Source: Mycobacterium sp.
GTDB taxonomy: Bacteria > Actinomycetota > Actinomycetes > Mycobacteriales > Mycobacteriaceae
Direction: 5' to 3'
Length of the DNA stretch: 33,906 bases
Assembly (NCBI GenBank): GCA_025965975.1
Contig: JAOPVX010000221.1
Span: forward strand, 1-33,906
In this document: piece by piece, positions 9,161-17,348 of the stretch
Layout of the letters: each line of letters opens with the position of its first letter
Position numbering within the stretch: the stretch's first letter is position 1
The notes under the pieces: model-generated
What the model saw: only the letters and a program-made list of their open reading frames with translations
Told to the model about the DNA's origin: nothing
The model's database searches: none
Program-made: the position numbers and the translations under genes

Positions 9161-9778
9161 ATGGCACCCCTAGTCGCGCCTCGACGACCCGCCAACGGCA
9201 GCCAGGTGCGCGCCGACCGCACCCGTGCCCTGGTGATCGACGAGACGATCCGCTGCATTCTCGAGGAGGGGTTCGCCGCCGCCAGTGCCAAGCACATCAC
9301 CGAACGGGCCGGCGTGACCTGGGGTGTGGTGCAGTACCACTTCGGGGACCGCGACGGATTGCTGATGGCCGTCGTCGACAAGGGTTTCGCCGAGCTGCAG
9401 GCGGCGCTGCGCGAATTGCCGGCTGGCGCCGAGAACGCCCGCGACCGAACGGAATTCATTGTCACCGCGGCGTGGGATGCGTTTTCCAGCCCCACCTCGA
9501 TGGCCGCACTTGAGATCCTGATCGCCACCCGCTCCATGCGCGACAGCGGCGCCACCCAACACCTCGGCGACCTCGCAACTACGTTCGCCAAGCTGGGCAA
9601 GCACATCGGCGAGGGTTTGAACGCCCGGCACGCCGCAGCGATCGGCAACCTGATCTGGACGACGTTGCGCGGCCTTGTCGTCGCCCAGCTCGTGGTCCCC
9701 GATCCGCTGGATACCGGCAGAGAGCGGCGCGCTCTTATCGACATGATCGCCGTCTACGTCGAAAGCGCGCGAGCGTGA
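9161..9778 (+). CDS. TetR family transcriptional regulator
   Basis: A 205-residue TetR-type repressor. The N-terminal helix-turn-helix occupies about residues 26-70, with SAKHITERAGVTWGVVQYHF (43-61) as recognition region followed by GDRDGLLMAVVDKGF. The remaining helices form an unrecognised ligand-binding domain. It is the last gene of the reductase-SDR-reductase operon, 10 bp after the preceding stop, and most likely regulates that operon in response to a pathway metabolite. It ends 7 bp before the convergent GH65 stop. Confidence 0.9.
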   Translation: MAPLVAPRRPANGSQVRADRTRALVIDETIRCILEEGFAAASAKHITERAGVTWGVVQYHFGDRDGLLMAVVDKGFAELQAALRELPAGAENARDRTEFIVTAAWDAFSSPTSMAALEILIATRSMRDSGATQHLGDLATTFAKLGKHIGEGLNARHAAAIGNLIWTTLRGLVVAQLVVPDPLDTGRERRALIDMIAVYVESARA

Positions 9779-9785
9779 ACGCTCC

Positions 9786-12140
9786 TCAGTTCACCCGACG
9801 GCGCATCGGATGGCGGCCCGGGGGCTGCGGCGGGGGTGGAAGCATCGGGTGGCGTTGGCGGATTGCGATGGTCGACGGGCTTTGCGAGCTGAGCTTTACT
9901 TCTTTGCCGGCGTGGCGGATGGTCAACCCGGTAACGGCTCCGTCGCGGACCGTATAGGTGACATCGGCGTGATTGACGTCCACCGTCAACCGGAACTCTC
10001 TCCAGCGCAAGCGGAATCGGAGCCGCGAGATACCGTCAGGCAGGTGGGGGTCGAGCGACAGCACGCCCTCGTCGTCGCGCAGGCCGCCGAAGCCGGCTAC
10101 CAGCGCTGTCCACGATCCGGCCAGTGAGGCCATGTGCAGCCCGTCGCGAGTGTTGTGCTGAAGGTCCCGCAGGTCGATCAGCGCCGCCTCGTAGGCGTAG
10201 TCGTGGGCCAGCTCGAGGTGACCGACCTCGGCACACATCACCGCCTGGGTGCAGGCCGACAACGACGAGTCGCGCGTGGTGCGCCGCTCGTAGTAGTCGA
10301 CATTGCGCGCCTTCTGCTCTGGCGTGAAGGCGTGGCTCTGCCAGTGCATCGCCAGCACCAGGTCCGCTTGCTTGAGTACCTGCGCCGGGTACAGCCGCAC
10401 GTAGGGCTGATGTAGCAACAACGGGTAGGTGGTGTTGGCCGAAAAGTTCCACTCCGCAAAGGTTGTGAAGCCGTCGCACTGGGGGTGGACGCCCAGCTCG
10501 TGGTCGAAGGGGATGTGCACGGCGTCGGCCGCGTCTCGCCAGGCGGCGGTCTCCTCGGTAGTGACTCCCATCGCGTGCGCCGCCTCGGCGTGGCGCGCAC
10601 AGGCTTCGGCCGCCGTGCGCAGATTGTGTGCCGCCATCAGGTTGGTGAAGATGTTGTCGCGCACCACCGCGGTGTACTCGTCGGGACCGGTCACGCCGTC
10701 GACGTGCCAAACGCCGTGCCGGTCGTGATGCCCGAGGGATAGCCAGAGCCGGGCGGTCTCGACCAGCACCTTCAGGCCGCAGTCCGCCTCCAACGAGTTG
10801 TCGCCCGTCACGGTGCGGTACCGCTCGAACGCCATAGCGATGTCAGCGTTGATGTGCCATGCGGCGGTGCCGGCCGGCCAGTACGCCGAGCACTCCTGGC
10901 CGCGGATCGTCCGCCAGGGGAAGGTCGCGCCTTCGAGGTCAAGCTGCGCCGCGCGCTCTTTGGCGACGTCGAGCGTCGACGCGCGCCACCGCAGCGCGTC
11001 CGCGGCGGCATGAGGTGTGGTGTAGGTGAGGAGCGGAAGGACGAAACCTTCGGTGTCCCAGAATGCGTGCCCGTCGTATCCGGTGCCGGTGAGTCCCTTG
11101 CCCGCGATCGCGCGACGCTCGGCGCGCGCGCTTGCCTGCAGCACGTGGAAGAGCCCGAACCGCACTGCCTGCTGGGAGTCGGGGTCGCCCTCGACCTCGA
11201 CGTCGGCGCAGTCCCAGAAGTCGTCCAGATAGGTGCGCTGCGACTCCAACAAGCCGGTCCAGCCGGTGTAGCGGGCGCCGCTGACAGCGGCCGCGGCCTG
11301 ATCCCGCAGGGCGGGGCGGGAGCGCAGGCTCGACCATCCATAGGCGAGGTACTTGACGATGCGCAGCCTCTGACCCGGCCGCAGCCCACAGATGACCGTG
11401 GTGCGGGCCCAGTCCTCGCCAGCCTCGGTAGCGACCTCGAGCCGCCCTGGCACCTCGACCTCGTGGTCCATCGCGGCAGCCATCATCAGCTTGCTGGCCC
11501 GCGTCCGGTGCACGAGAAGCGCTCCGCGGTCGCTCTTTTCGTAGTGGACGGACTGCAATGCGTTGTTGAGCACCGCAGAGACCCGCGGATCGGCCGACGT
11601 CGGCGGCTGGTCCTCGTTGGTGACGAGCTCCGACTGGACGGTGACGCGGACGAACTCGTCGAGCGCCTCGACCACGTACTCGATGGCGGCAACGCCGCGC
11701 TGCGCCAGCGACACGAGTCGGGTCGATACCATCTTTACTTGCTTGCCCGCGGGCGATCTCCACTGCACGTTGCGGGTCAGCGTGCCTGCCCGCATGTCGA
11801 GAACTCGCTCGTGCTCGAGCAATTCGCCGTAGCGGACGTCGAACGGCTCGTCATCGACCAGCAGGCGCAGCAGCTTGCCGTTTGTGACGTCGACCACTGT
11901 TTGGCCGGCCTCCGGATATCCGTAGCCCGCCTCCGCGTACGGCAGGGGACGGATTTCGTAGAACGAGTTGAGGTAAGTGCCCGGAAGCCCGTGCGGCTCA
12001 CCCTCGTCGAGGTTGCCGCGTAGGCCAATATGCCCATTCGAGAGCGCGAACAGGGACTCGGACTGTGCCAGCAGGTTGAGATCAAGCGACGTCTCGCGCA
12101 CGTGCCAAGGCTCGACGGGGAAGGCATCGTCGATGATCAT
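9786..12140 (-). CDS. Glycoside hydrolase family 65 disaccharide phosphorylase
   Basis: A 784-residue GH65 protein, the same length and sequence type as recalled Rv3401. GH65 enzymes phosphorolyse alpha-linked glucose disaccharides (trehalose, maltose, kojibiose and relatives) with inversion, releasing beta-glucose-1-phosphate. The N-terminal beta-sandwich spans about 1-270, the (alpha/alpha)6 barrel about 320-700, then a C-terminal beta-sheet domain. Signature segments include [15 protein letters not shown] (352-366), a probable substrate and phosphate-binding region, and [13 protein letters not shown], where Glu488 is the predicted general acid. The ATG overlaps the stop of the upstream HAD gene by four bases (ATGA at 12137-12140), so the two are translationally coupled. 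The exact disaccharide cannot be told from sequence; trehalose or maltose are the leading options. Confidence 0.93.
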   Translation of the reverse strand: MIIDDAFPVEPWHVRETSLDLNLLAQSESLFALSNGHIGLRGNLDEGEPHGLPGTYLNSFYEIRPLPYAEAGYGYPEAGQTVVDVTNGKLLRLLVDDEPFDVRYGELLEHERVLDMRAGTLTRNVQWRSPAGKQVKMVSTRLVSLAQRGVAAIEYVVEALDEFVRVTVQSELVTNEDQPPTSADPRVSAVLNNALQSVHYEKSDRGALLVHRTRASKLMMAAAMDHEVEVPGRLEVATEAGEDWARTTVICGLRPGQRLRIVKYLAYGWSSLRSRPALRDQAAAAVSGARYTGWTGLLESQRTYLDDFWDCADVEVEGDPDSQQAVRFGLFHVLQASARAERRAIAGKGLTGTGYDGHAFWDTEGFVLPLLTYTTPHAAADALRWRASTLDVAKERAAQLDLEGATFPWRTIRGQECSAYWPAGTAAWHINADIAMAFERYRTVTGDNSLEADCGLKVLVETARLWLSLGHHDRHGVWHVDGVTGPDEYTAVVRDNIFTNLMAAHNLRTAAEACARHAEAAHAMGVTTEETAAWRDAADAVHIPFDHELGVHPQCDGFTTFAEWNFSANTTYPLLLHQPYVRLYPAQVLKQADLVLAMHWQSHAFTPEQKARNVDYYERRTTRDSSLSACTQAVMCAEVGHLELAHDYAYEAALIDLRDLQHNTRDGLHMASLAGSWTALVAGFGGLRDDEGVLSLDPHLPDGISRLRFRLRWREFRLTVDVNHADVTYTVRDGAVTGLTIRHAGKEVKLSSQSPSTIAIRQRHPMLPPPPQPPGRHPMRRRVN

Positions 12141-12952
12141 CGCGGCAGTAGCTCCGCGAGATCGGTCACCACGATGTCGGCACCGTCGCGCCGCAATTCA
12201 GCTGCCTGACCCACCCGATCGACTCCGACCACGAAACCGAAGTTTCCCGCGCGTCCCGCCGCAACGCCGGACAGTGCGTCTTCGAAGACGGCGGCATCGC
12301 CCGGGTCAACGTCTAGTAGTGCTGCCGCCCGCAGGAACGAGTCAGGGGCCGGCTTGCCGGGGATGTTCTCTTCTCGCATGACCACTCCGTCAACCCGGTG
12401 CTGCACGAACCTGTCGAGGCCGGTGATTTCGAGTACGTCGCGGGTGTTCGCACTGGACGAGACCACCGCGATGCCGAGCCCCGCGGCGGCGACGGCCTCG
12501 AGATAGCGGCGCGACCCCTCGAACACCTTCACACCGTCCTCGCGCATTGTCCGCACGAACATCTCGTTCTTGCGGTTACCCAGCCCGAACACCGTTTCGG
12601 CGCCGGGGCCGTCGCCGGGGTCACCCTCGGGCAGTTCGATTCCGCGACTGGCTAGGAAGGAACGGACCCCGTCCTCGCGTTTCCTGCCATCGACGTATTT
12701 CAGGTAGTCCGCGCCCGGATCGAACGGGACGAACTCCTCGCCCGTCCGTTCGGCGAGCTCCCGAAGGTATGCGTCGAACATGGCGGCCCAGGCCCTCTTG
12801 TGCACGCTGGCCGTGTCCGTCAGGACCCCGTCGAGGTCGAACAGGCAGGCGCGCGTTTGTTCCGGCAGACCGAGCACGGCGAAACCTCGCTTCCCGTCAC
12901 CGAAGAGTTCGGGTCGTTCTACTTCACCATGCTCACTATCCGTCGCGGGCAC
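12137..12952 (-). CDS. HAD-family beta-phosphoglucomutase-like protein
   Basis: A 271-residue HAD phosphatase/phosphomutase corresponding to recalled Rv3400. The nucleophile motif FDLDGVLTD has Asp39 and Asp41, with an inserted cap domain (about 50-125), motif [10 protein letters not shown] and motif [15 protein letters not shown], then [20 protein letters not shown] carrying the metal-binding acidic residues. Beta-phosphoglucomutases turn beta-glucose-1-phosphate into glucose-6-phosphate, which is just what the coupled GH65 phosphorylase would produce. The start GTG 12952 is tentative; GTG 12877, immediately before [16 protein letters not shown], is an alternative giving 246 residues. Two direct repeats (12959-12991) lie immediately upstream of the start. 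Confidence 0.9.
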   Translation of the reverse strand: MPATDSEHGEVERPELFGDGKRGFAVLGLPEQTRACLFDLDGVLTDTASVHKRAWAAMFDAYLRELAERTGEEFVPFDPGADYLKYVDGRKREDGVRSFLASRGIELPEGDPGDGPGAETVFGLGNRKNEMFVRTMREDGVKVFEGSRRYLEAVAAAGLGIAVVSSSANTRDVLEITGLDRFVQHRVDGVVMREENIPGKPAPDSFLRAAALLDVDPGDAAVFEDALSGVAAGRAGNFGFVVGVDRVGQAAELRRDGADIVVTDLAELLPR

Positions 12953-12958
12953 ACTTGG

Positions 12959-12991
12959 TGGCCAATGAACTTCTTACTGGCCAATGAATTT
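12959..12991. repeat. Pair of 14-bp direct repeats upstream of the HAD-GH65 operon
   Basis: TGGCCAATGAACTT (12959-12972) and TGGCCAATGAATTT (12978-12991) differ at one position and have a 19-bp period. They lie within 40 bp of the HAD start. Each contains the palindrome TGGCCA. They could be an operator for the disaccharide operon; no regulator gene is adjacent. Confidence 0.45.
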
Positions 12992-13092
12992 CCTGCAGTG
13001 CCGGCGGGCGCGGTTCCTGATCAAACGGGCGCAGCCGTTCGCCGACCAGGCGCCGACAGCTTGATAGCCACGCGAGCAGCAAATCGGTGCTC

Positions 13093-13098
13093 TATATT
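13093..13098 (+). promoter_or_regulatory. Candidate -10 box for the dispanin-DUF2752 pair
   Basis: TATATT is a strong TANNNT match in otherwise GC-rich DNA. Transcription would start near 13105, giving a leader of about 56 nt whose first part is the hairpin at 13109-13135. No good -35 is spaced correctly. Confidence 0.45.
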
Positions 13099-13108
13099 GG
13101 CCTGGTTT

Positions 13109-13135
13109 GGCGCTGTGCTGACAAACCACAGCGCC
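13109..13135 (+). other. 5' leader hairpin upstream of the dispanin-like gene
   Basis: A perfect nine-base inverted repeat, GGCGCTGTG and CACAGCGCC, flanks a nine-base loop. It starts about four bases after the predicted transcript start and ends 25 bases before GTG 13161, leaving the AAGGA at 13151-13155 free. It may stabilise the mRNA 5' end or be a regulator-binding dyad; no U-tract follows, so it is not an obvious terminator. Confidence 0.45.
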
Positions 13136-13160
13136 TCTTGGTTCTAGACAAAGGACTCAC

Positions 13161-13481
13161 GTGACCTATCCGCCACCGCGACGGCCGCCGTCCCAACCGC
13201 CGCCGGAAGGCGCGCCGCAAGGCGGCTATCCCGCGCAACAGCCCGACAGCAACCTGGTGTGGGGCATTCTGTGCGCGGTGCTGTGCTGTCTGCCGTTTGG
13301 CGTGGTATCGATCATCTACTCCAGCAAGGTTTCCGGATTGTGGTCGCAGGGGCGTTACCCCGAGGCGCAGGCCGCAGCCGACAACGCCAAGAAGTGGGCG
13401 ATCTGGGGTGCAGTCGCCGGCGTCATGGTTGGCATCATTTACGGCGTCATCGTGTTCACTTCGAGCTCTTCGTTCATGTAA
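13161..13481 (+). CDS. CD225/dispanin-like small membrane protein
   Basis: A 106-residue protein with a Pro/Gln-rich cytosolic N-terminus (residues 1-29) and two hydrophobic segments, about 33-54 (VWGILCAVLCCLPFGVVSII) and 80-102. The segment between them, YSSKVSGLWSQGRYPEAQAAADNAKKW, is the typical dispanin loop that shares its pattern with IFITM-type proteins. Bacterial members are common in actinobacteria and their role is unknown. GTG 13161 has AAGGA six bases upstream. Its stop overlaps the next start by one base (TAATG), so it is cotranslated with the DUF2752 gene. Confidence 0.88.
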   Translation: MTYPPPRRPPSQPPPEGAPQGGYPAQQPDSNLVWGILCAVLCCLPFGVVSIIYSSKVSGLWSQGRYPEAQAAADNAKKWAIWGAVAGVMVGIIYGVIVFTSSSSFM

Positions 13482-13891
13482 TGCAGGATGCGCGCCGGCT
13501 CGTCGCCCCACTGGGGGTCGCCGCCGTGGCGGCGAGCGGGTGCGTGTGTATCTGGCTGGCGAACCCCACGGTGCCCGGTGGAAACCTCCCGGTGTGCCCC
13601 ACCAAGGCGTTGTTCGGCATCGACTGTCCTGGCTGCGGCAGCCTTCGGATGATCTACTCGCTGCTGCACCTCGACTTCGAGGCTGCCGTGCGATACAACG
13701 CTCTTGGCCTGGTGGCGGTGTTACTGCTGGTGTGGGCCTTCGCGGCGTGGACATACGGCAGGCTGGTGGGGCGGCGCATTGGCAGCTGGCAGCATCTGAG
13801 GTGGTCTGCGCCGACCGCCCTGGCGCTGACGTTAGTGTGGTTTGTGGTGCGTAACTTGGGTTTTGGACCGTTTCCTGCGCTGCATGTCTGA
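13481..13891 (+). CDS. DUF2752 family membrane protein
   Basis: A 136-residue protein with three hydrophobic segments (about residues 9-24, 65-85 and 105-122). Between the first and second lies the DUF2752 signature CPTKALFGIDCPGCGSLRMI followed by a D-F-x-A-A-x-x-x-N pattern; the CPGCG cysteines suggest metal or redox chemistry, but no function is established for the family. Its ATG overlaps the dispanin stop by one base. The pair DUF2752 plus dispanin recurs in actinobacteria. guaA begins 49 bp downstream but has its own promoter. Confidence 0.88.
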   Translation: MQDARRLVAPLGVAAVAASGCVCIWLANPTVPGGNLPVCPTKALFGIDCPGCGSLRMIYSLLHLDFEAAVRYNALGLVAVLLLVWAFAAWTYGRLVGRRIGSWQHLRWSAPTALALTLVWFVVRNLGFGPFPALHV

Positions 13892-13928
13892 ACTGCTTAC
13901 GTCGAGACACACGTTTTGGCCAGCCAAC

Positions 13929-13934
13929 TAGACT
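13929..13934 (+). promoter_or_regulatory. -10 box for a leaderless guaA transcript
   Basis: TAGACT fits TANNNT and lies exactly six bases before GTG 13941. No Shine-Dalgarno sequence precedes the GTG, which points to leaderless translation of guaA. Confidence 0.55.
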
Positions 13935-13940
13935 CAACCT

Positions 13941-15500
13941 GTGGAATCAGCATCGCCCCGCCCCGTCTTGGTGGTCGACTTCGGCGCGCAATACGCGCAG
14001 TTGATCGCCCGCCGTGTCCGCGAGGCCAGGGTGTATTCCGAGGTCATCCCGCACACCGCGAGCGTCGAGGAGATCAAGGCCAAGGATCCGCAGGCCATCG
14101 TCCTTTCGGGCGGGCCGGCCAGTGTCTACGCCGACGGTGCCCCGCAGCTGGACCCCGCGCTGTTCGACCTCGGCGTGCCGGTGTTCGGCATCTGTTACGG
14201 CTTTCAGGCGATGGCCCAGGCGCTCGGCGGCACGGTCGCCCGCACCGGAACCAGCGAGTACGGCCGCACCGAGCTGAATGTGACTGGGGGACAGCTTCAT
14301 TCCGATCTTCCGACGACCCAGCCGGTGTGGATGAGCCACGGCGACGCGGTCACCGGCGCCCCTGACGGGTTCGACGTAGTGGCCGTCAGCGCGGGTGCAC
14401 CGGTGGCGGCGTTCGAGGATCGGGCCCGCCGGCTGGCGGGGGTGCAGTATCACCCCGAGGTGCTGCATTCCCCGCACGGGCAGCAGGTGCTGAGCCGGTT
14501 CCTGCACGAGTTCGCCGGGATCGGCGCCACGTGGACGCCCGCGAATATCGCCGACGCGCTGGTCGAGCAGGTCCGCAGCCAGATCGGTGACGGGCGGGCG
14601 ATCTGCGGGCTGTCCGGCGGCGTTGACTCCGCAGTGGCGGCGGCACTGGTGCAGCGCGCCATCGGTGACCGGTTGACCTGCGTGTTCGTCGACCACGGGC
14701 TGCTGCGCGCGGGTGAGCGAGCGCAGGTGCAGCGCGATTTCGTCGCCGCCACCGGCGCCAAGCTGGTCACCGTCGACGTCGCTGACCGGTTCCTCGAGGC
14801 GCTCTCAGGGGTGACCAACCCGGAAGGCAAGCGCAAGGTCATCGGCCGCGAGTTCATCCGCGCGTTCGAGGCCGCAGTCCGAGACACGTTGGGTGCCAGT
14901 GACTCTGAGGTCGAGTTCCTGGTGCAGGGAACGCTGTATCCCGACGTGGTGGAGTCCGGCGGCGGAACGGGCACCGCCAACATCAAGAGCCACCACAACG
15001 TGGGCGGGCTGCCAGGGGACCTGAAGTTCAAACTCGTCGAGCCGTTGCGGCTGCTGTTCAAGGATGAGGTGCGCGCGGTGGGCCGGGAACTCGGCCTGCC
15101 CGAGGAAATCGTTGCGCGCCAACCGTTTCCGGGCCCCGGTCTGGGTATCCGGATCGTCGGCGAGGTCACCGCCGCCCGCCTTGACACGCTGCGGCGGGCC
15201 GACGCGATCGCCCGCGAGGAGCTGACGGCGGCGGGGCTGGACAGCCAGATCTGGCAGTGCCCGGTGGTGCTGCTGGCCGACATCCGGTCGGTGGGTGTGC
15301 AGGGCGACGGGCGCACCTACGGCCACCCGATCGTGCTGCGTCCGGTGTCGAGTGAGGACGCGATGACCGCCGACTGGACCCGGGTGCCCTACGAAGTCCT
15401 CGAACGCATCTCCACCCGCATCACCAATGAAGTGCCCGAGGTCAACCGGGTCGTGCTGGATGTCACAAGCAAGCCGCCCGGCACCATCGAATGGGAGTAA
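13941..15500 (+). CDS. guaA: GMP synthase (glutamine-hydrolysing)
   Basis: Converts XMP to GMP with ATP and glutamine, completing the pathway begun by guaB2. The 519-residue protein has a class I glutamine amidotransferase domain (about 9-200) with triad Cys85 in GICYGFQ, His171 and Glu173 in VQYHPEV. The PP-loop ATP pyrophosphatase motif [13 protein letters not shown] starts at 224, and the C-terminal dimerisation domain ends in the conserved KPPGTIEWE. Length and all motifs are normal. The GTG start at 13941 agrees with the -10 box six bases upstream and with the start of conserved sequence [19 protein letters not shown]. It converges with the small MerR-tail fragment, one base apart. Confidence 0.98.
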   Translation: MESASPRPVLVVDFGAQYAQLIARRVREARVYSEVIPHTASVEEIKAKDPQAIVLSGGPASVYADGAPQLDPALFDLGVPVFGICYGFQAMAQALGGTVARTGTSEYGRTELNVTGGQLHSDLPTTQPVWMSHGDAVTGAPDGFDVVAVSAGAPVAAFEDRARRLAGVQYHPEVLHSPHGQQVLSRFLHEFAGIGATWTPANIADALVEQVRSQIGDGRAICGLSGGVDSAVAAALVQRAIGDRLTCVFVDHGLLRAGERAQVQRDFVAATGAKLVTVDVADRFLEALSGVTNPEGKRKVIGREFIRAFEAAVRDTLGASDSEVEFLVQGTLYPDVVESGGGTGTANIKSHHNVGGLPGDLKFKLVEPLRLLFKDEVRAVGRELGLPEEIVARQPFPGPGLGIRIVGEVTAARLDTLRRADAIAREELTAAGLDSQIWQCPVVLLADIRSVGVQGDGRTYGHPIVLRPVSSEDAMTADWTRVPYEVLERISTRITNEVPEVNRVVLDVTSKPPGTIEWE

Positions 15501-15501
15501 G

Positions 15502-15801
15502 TCATCCCTCGGCGTCGGGTGCCTTCTCGACGTAATCGGCGAGGATGCGGCTGACCAACTCCTCGATCGTGGTCTCGATCGACGAGGCGAGCGTCGCGGT
15601 GACCGACGCCACCGCCTGAGTTCGGAACCGCACCAGCATGGTGATCAACTCGGCGACCTCGGTGTCGTCCGGTAGCGATACGCCGGGTTTGATCCGGTCC
15701 TGGACATGCTCGGCGCCCGCCTGCACCAGGATCGAGCTGATCTGGTCGATCAGTGGCAGCACCTGTTCGTGGATGTCGATGAGCTTGTCGATGGATAGCC
15801 C
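15502..15801 (-). pseudogene. Detached C-terminal part of the MerR regulator
   Basis: Directly after the TAA that ends the MerR gene, the same frame stays open for 99 codons to a stop at 15502. The first codons read GLSIDKLIDIHEQVLPLID, protein-like sequence with no start codon until GTG 15762; from there an 86-residue product could be made. The rest (SSILVQAGAEHVQDRI, then a helical MLVRFRTQAVASVTATLAS stretch) looks like a helical effector-domain tail. I infer that the TAA at 15802-15804 replaced a sense codon (TAC or TAT is one base away) and that this was once the C-terminus of the MerR protein. Alternatively it is a separate small gene started at GTG 15762; no good ribosome-binding site supports that. 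Confidence 0.6.
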
Positions 15802-16434
15802 TTACCCGCGGATGTCGTTGAAAGCTTCGATCAGCTTGGGCCGCACCACGGTGGCGTCGCCGTCGTCCTCGATGCGGATCAGCCCGGACCCGACGAGCCG
15901 GTCGAACGCGGCCTCATCGGCGATCAGCAGGCGCGCGTCCGCGACCGTCATCGACTGCGGCTTCTCCGCCGCCCACGTGCCTGCGATCGCCGACTCCAGC
16001 CCCAGCACCGAGCCCAGATCCTTACCCTGCTCCCATGCGCTGAGCATCTCGTGAACGTGGGCGATGTTGTACCCGCGATCCAGCATCGAGGTGATAAGCC
16101 GCAGCCTGGTGAGATGCGTGTCGTTGAAAAGAGCCAGCCGGCCAACGCGCAGCGGCGGATGAAGTAGCCCACGGTCGCGGTACACGCGGATGTTGCGGGT
16201 CGTCGTGCCCGCCAGCCGAGCCAGGTCGTCGATGCGATACTCACCCGACGAGGCCACCCCGTGTGGGTGACGTACCGCGGCGTCGAACAGCTGAGACACC
16301 GCCGTCTCGATAACGTCGCGGGAGCCACGCCGCACTCGTCGCGGCGCGCGCCGCAGTCCGTTCAGGATCGTCGAAATCGCACCGGCCTGCTGCCGGGGCG
16401 GCCTGCGCGGCGGCGTGTCAGGCCTGCCGCTCAT
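15802..16434 (-). CDS. MerR family transcriptional regulator, probably truncated
   Basis: A 210-residue protein with a basic N-terminal arm (1-40) and a MerR winged helix-turn-helix at about 66-135: EYRIDDLARLAGTTTRNIRVY, DRGLLHPPLRVGRLALFN, then LTRLRLITSMLDRGYNIAHV. A variable effector region follows and the frame stops at AFNDIRG. The open frame continues beyond the stop with regulator-like sequence, so the C-terminus has probably been lost. ATG 16434 overlaps the upstream stop by four bases (ATGA at 16431-16434). DNA binding is likely intact; dimerisation or ligand response may not be. The 34-bp dyad at 17195-17228 is a possible target. Confidence 0.8.
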   Translation of the reverse strand: MSGRPDTPPRRPPRQQAGAISTILNGLRRAPRRVRRGSRDVIETAVSQLFDAAVRHPHGVASSGEYRIDDLARLAGTTTRNIRVYRDRGLLHPPLRVGRLALFNDTHLTRLRLITSMLDRGYNIAHVHEMLSAWEQGKDLGSVLGLESAIAGTWAAEKPQSMTVADARLLIADEAAFDRLVGSGLIRIEDDGDATVVRPKLIEAFNDIRG

Positions 16435-17180
16435 GTGCGTATGCGAGCACCGATGCCGGCGTGTGCGTCGCGCGCGACCGCGTCGTAATCGGCGAACCGC
16501 AAGTCCCGCATCTGTCGAAGATGCTGCGTCGCAAACCCTGGGTACATCGCCGCGTTGAACCCATCCGCGGGCAGATACCAGCTCCTGCACCCCGACATCC
16601 ACGTGGTCTTGGCCAGGCGTTTCTGGATGCGCTCGTTGTAGCGCCGCGGTACGTCGGCGCGCACGTCGAGATAGCGCAGGTTCTCGGCGAGGATGGTGGT
16701 GATGCCACGCGCCAGCCCGCCGTCACGGACGAGCCAGTCCCAGCCGGAACGGACATCGTCTGCGGCGCTAGGGAATCGATGGCGTGGTGCCAGCCGATAG
16801 TCGACGCTGAACACCGGCAGTCCCGTCAGGCGGGAGAGCCACGAGGTCAGCCGGCGATGGGTGCGCGGCGAGCACAAGGCGTAGCCGCTGCCGTGGACGA
16901 AATAGATTGCGGTGTCAGCCCGATCGCGCGGCACCCCGGCGCCGTAGACCCATTCACCGACGACGCGGCGGCCGTCGGACGTCCTGGTGTCGACGGGGTC
17001 GACGTGAGTGCCGGCAAGCGGCGGCCCGAAGGTGTCCATGATGCGGGCCACGATCCGGCGGGAAAGCCACACTCCCCATGCCTGCCCTGATGGAAGCACG
17101 GCGCTGATCTGCCGAAGGGTCAGGCTGCTGACTGCTGCCGCACTGCGGGACCGTAGCGAACCCCGCTCGTCATTGAGCAC
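16431..17180 (-). pseudogene. Chimeric remnant: alpha/beta hydrolase N-terminus joined to flavin monooxygenase C-terminus
   Basis: An uninterrupted 249-codon frame with two unrelated halves. Residues 1 to about 153 are the N-terminal half of a hormone-sensitive-lipase-type hydrolase (Lip family): the oxyanion-hole motif HGSGY (96-100), then FSVDYRLAPRHRFPSA and DDVRSGWDWLV. The frame leaves the hydrolase just before the expected GDSAGG nucleophile, so catalytic Ser, Asp and His are all absent. From about residue 158, TTILAENLRYLDV, RRYNERIQKRLA, TWMSGCRSWYL and GFNAAMYPGFATQ match the C-terminal tail of FAD-dependent monooxygenases, without the Rossmann motifs. A deletion joining two neighbouring genes in frame explains this. 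lip and monooxygenase genes are neighbours in mycobacterial mymA-type operons. Enzyme activity is very unlikely. Confidence 0.75.
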
Positions 17181-17194
17181 GGCTGGAGTACACC

Positions 17195-17228
17195 ATCAAT
17201 GATGACATTCAACAATGTCACCATCGAT
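17195..17228. promoter_or_regulatory. 34-bp dyad, candidate operator upstream of the MerR cluster
   Basis: Two 15-base arms flank the loop CAAC and pair at 13 of 15 positions; the core is TGACATTCAACAATGTCA (17203-17220). It ends 14 bases from the GTG 17180 start of the minus-strand cluster and lies about 75 bases upstream of the imuA' control region. Binding by the MerR protein of the cluster is inferred from position and symmetry only. Confidence 0.5.
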
Positions 17229-17296
17229 CAATGGAACCGTTTTCGCGTATCTTGGCCCGCTTGACGGTGTCGGTGGGTGGGTGTTTACTCGGAATG

Positions 17297-17312
17297 TCGA
17301 ACATACATTCGA
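17297..17312. promoter_or_regulatory. LexA box (SOS box) of imuA'-imuB
   Basis: TCGAACATACATTCGA matches the mycobacterial LexA consensus TCGAAC-N4-GTTCGA with one mismatch. It lies 36 bp before the imuA' start, where LexA would block transcription until RecA-stimulated cleavage after DNA damage. Confidence 0.85.
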
Positions 17313-17348
17313 ATGTGGAGTGATTCTGATGGTGCAGGAGGTGCTGCT

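Noticed and set aside
7090-9744. An 884-codon open frame on the minus strand opposite the reductase-SDR operon
   Set aside because: It is antisense to three well-supported genes and its product is low-complexity Arg/Gly/Ala/His-rich with no domain; long antisense frames are a by-product of high GC at third codon positions.
17268-17289. PafBC-type promoter upstream of imuA'
   Set aside because: TGTCGGTG is present, but the -10 at the required spacing is TTTACT rather than TANNNT; kept only as a remark, not a feature.
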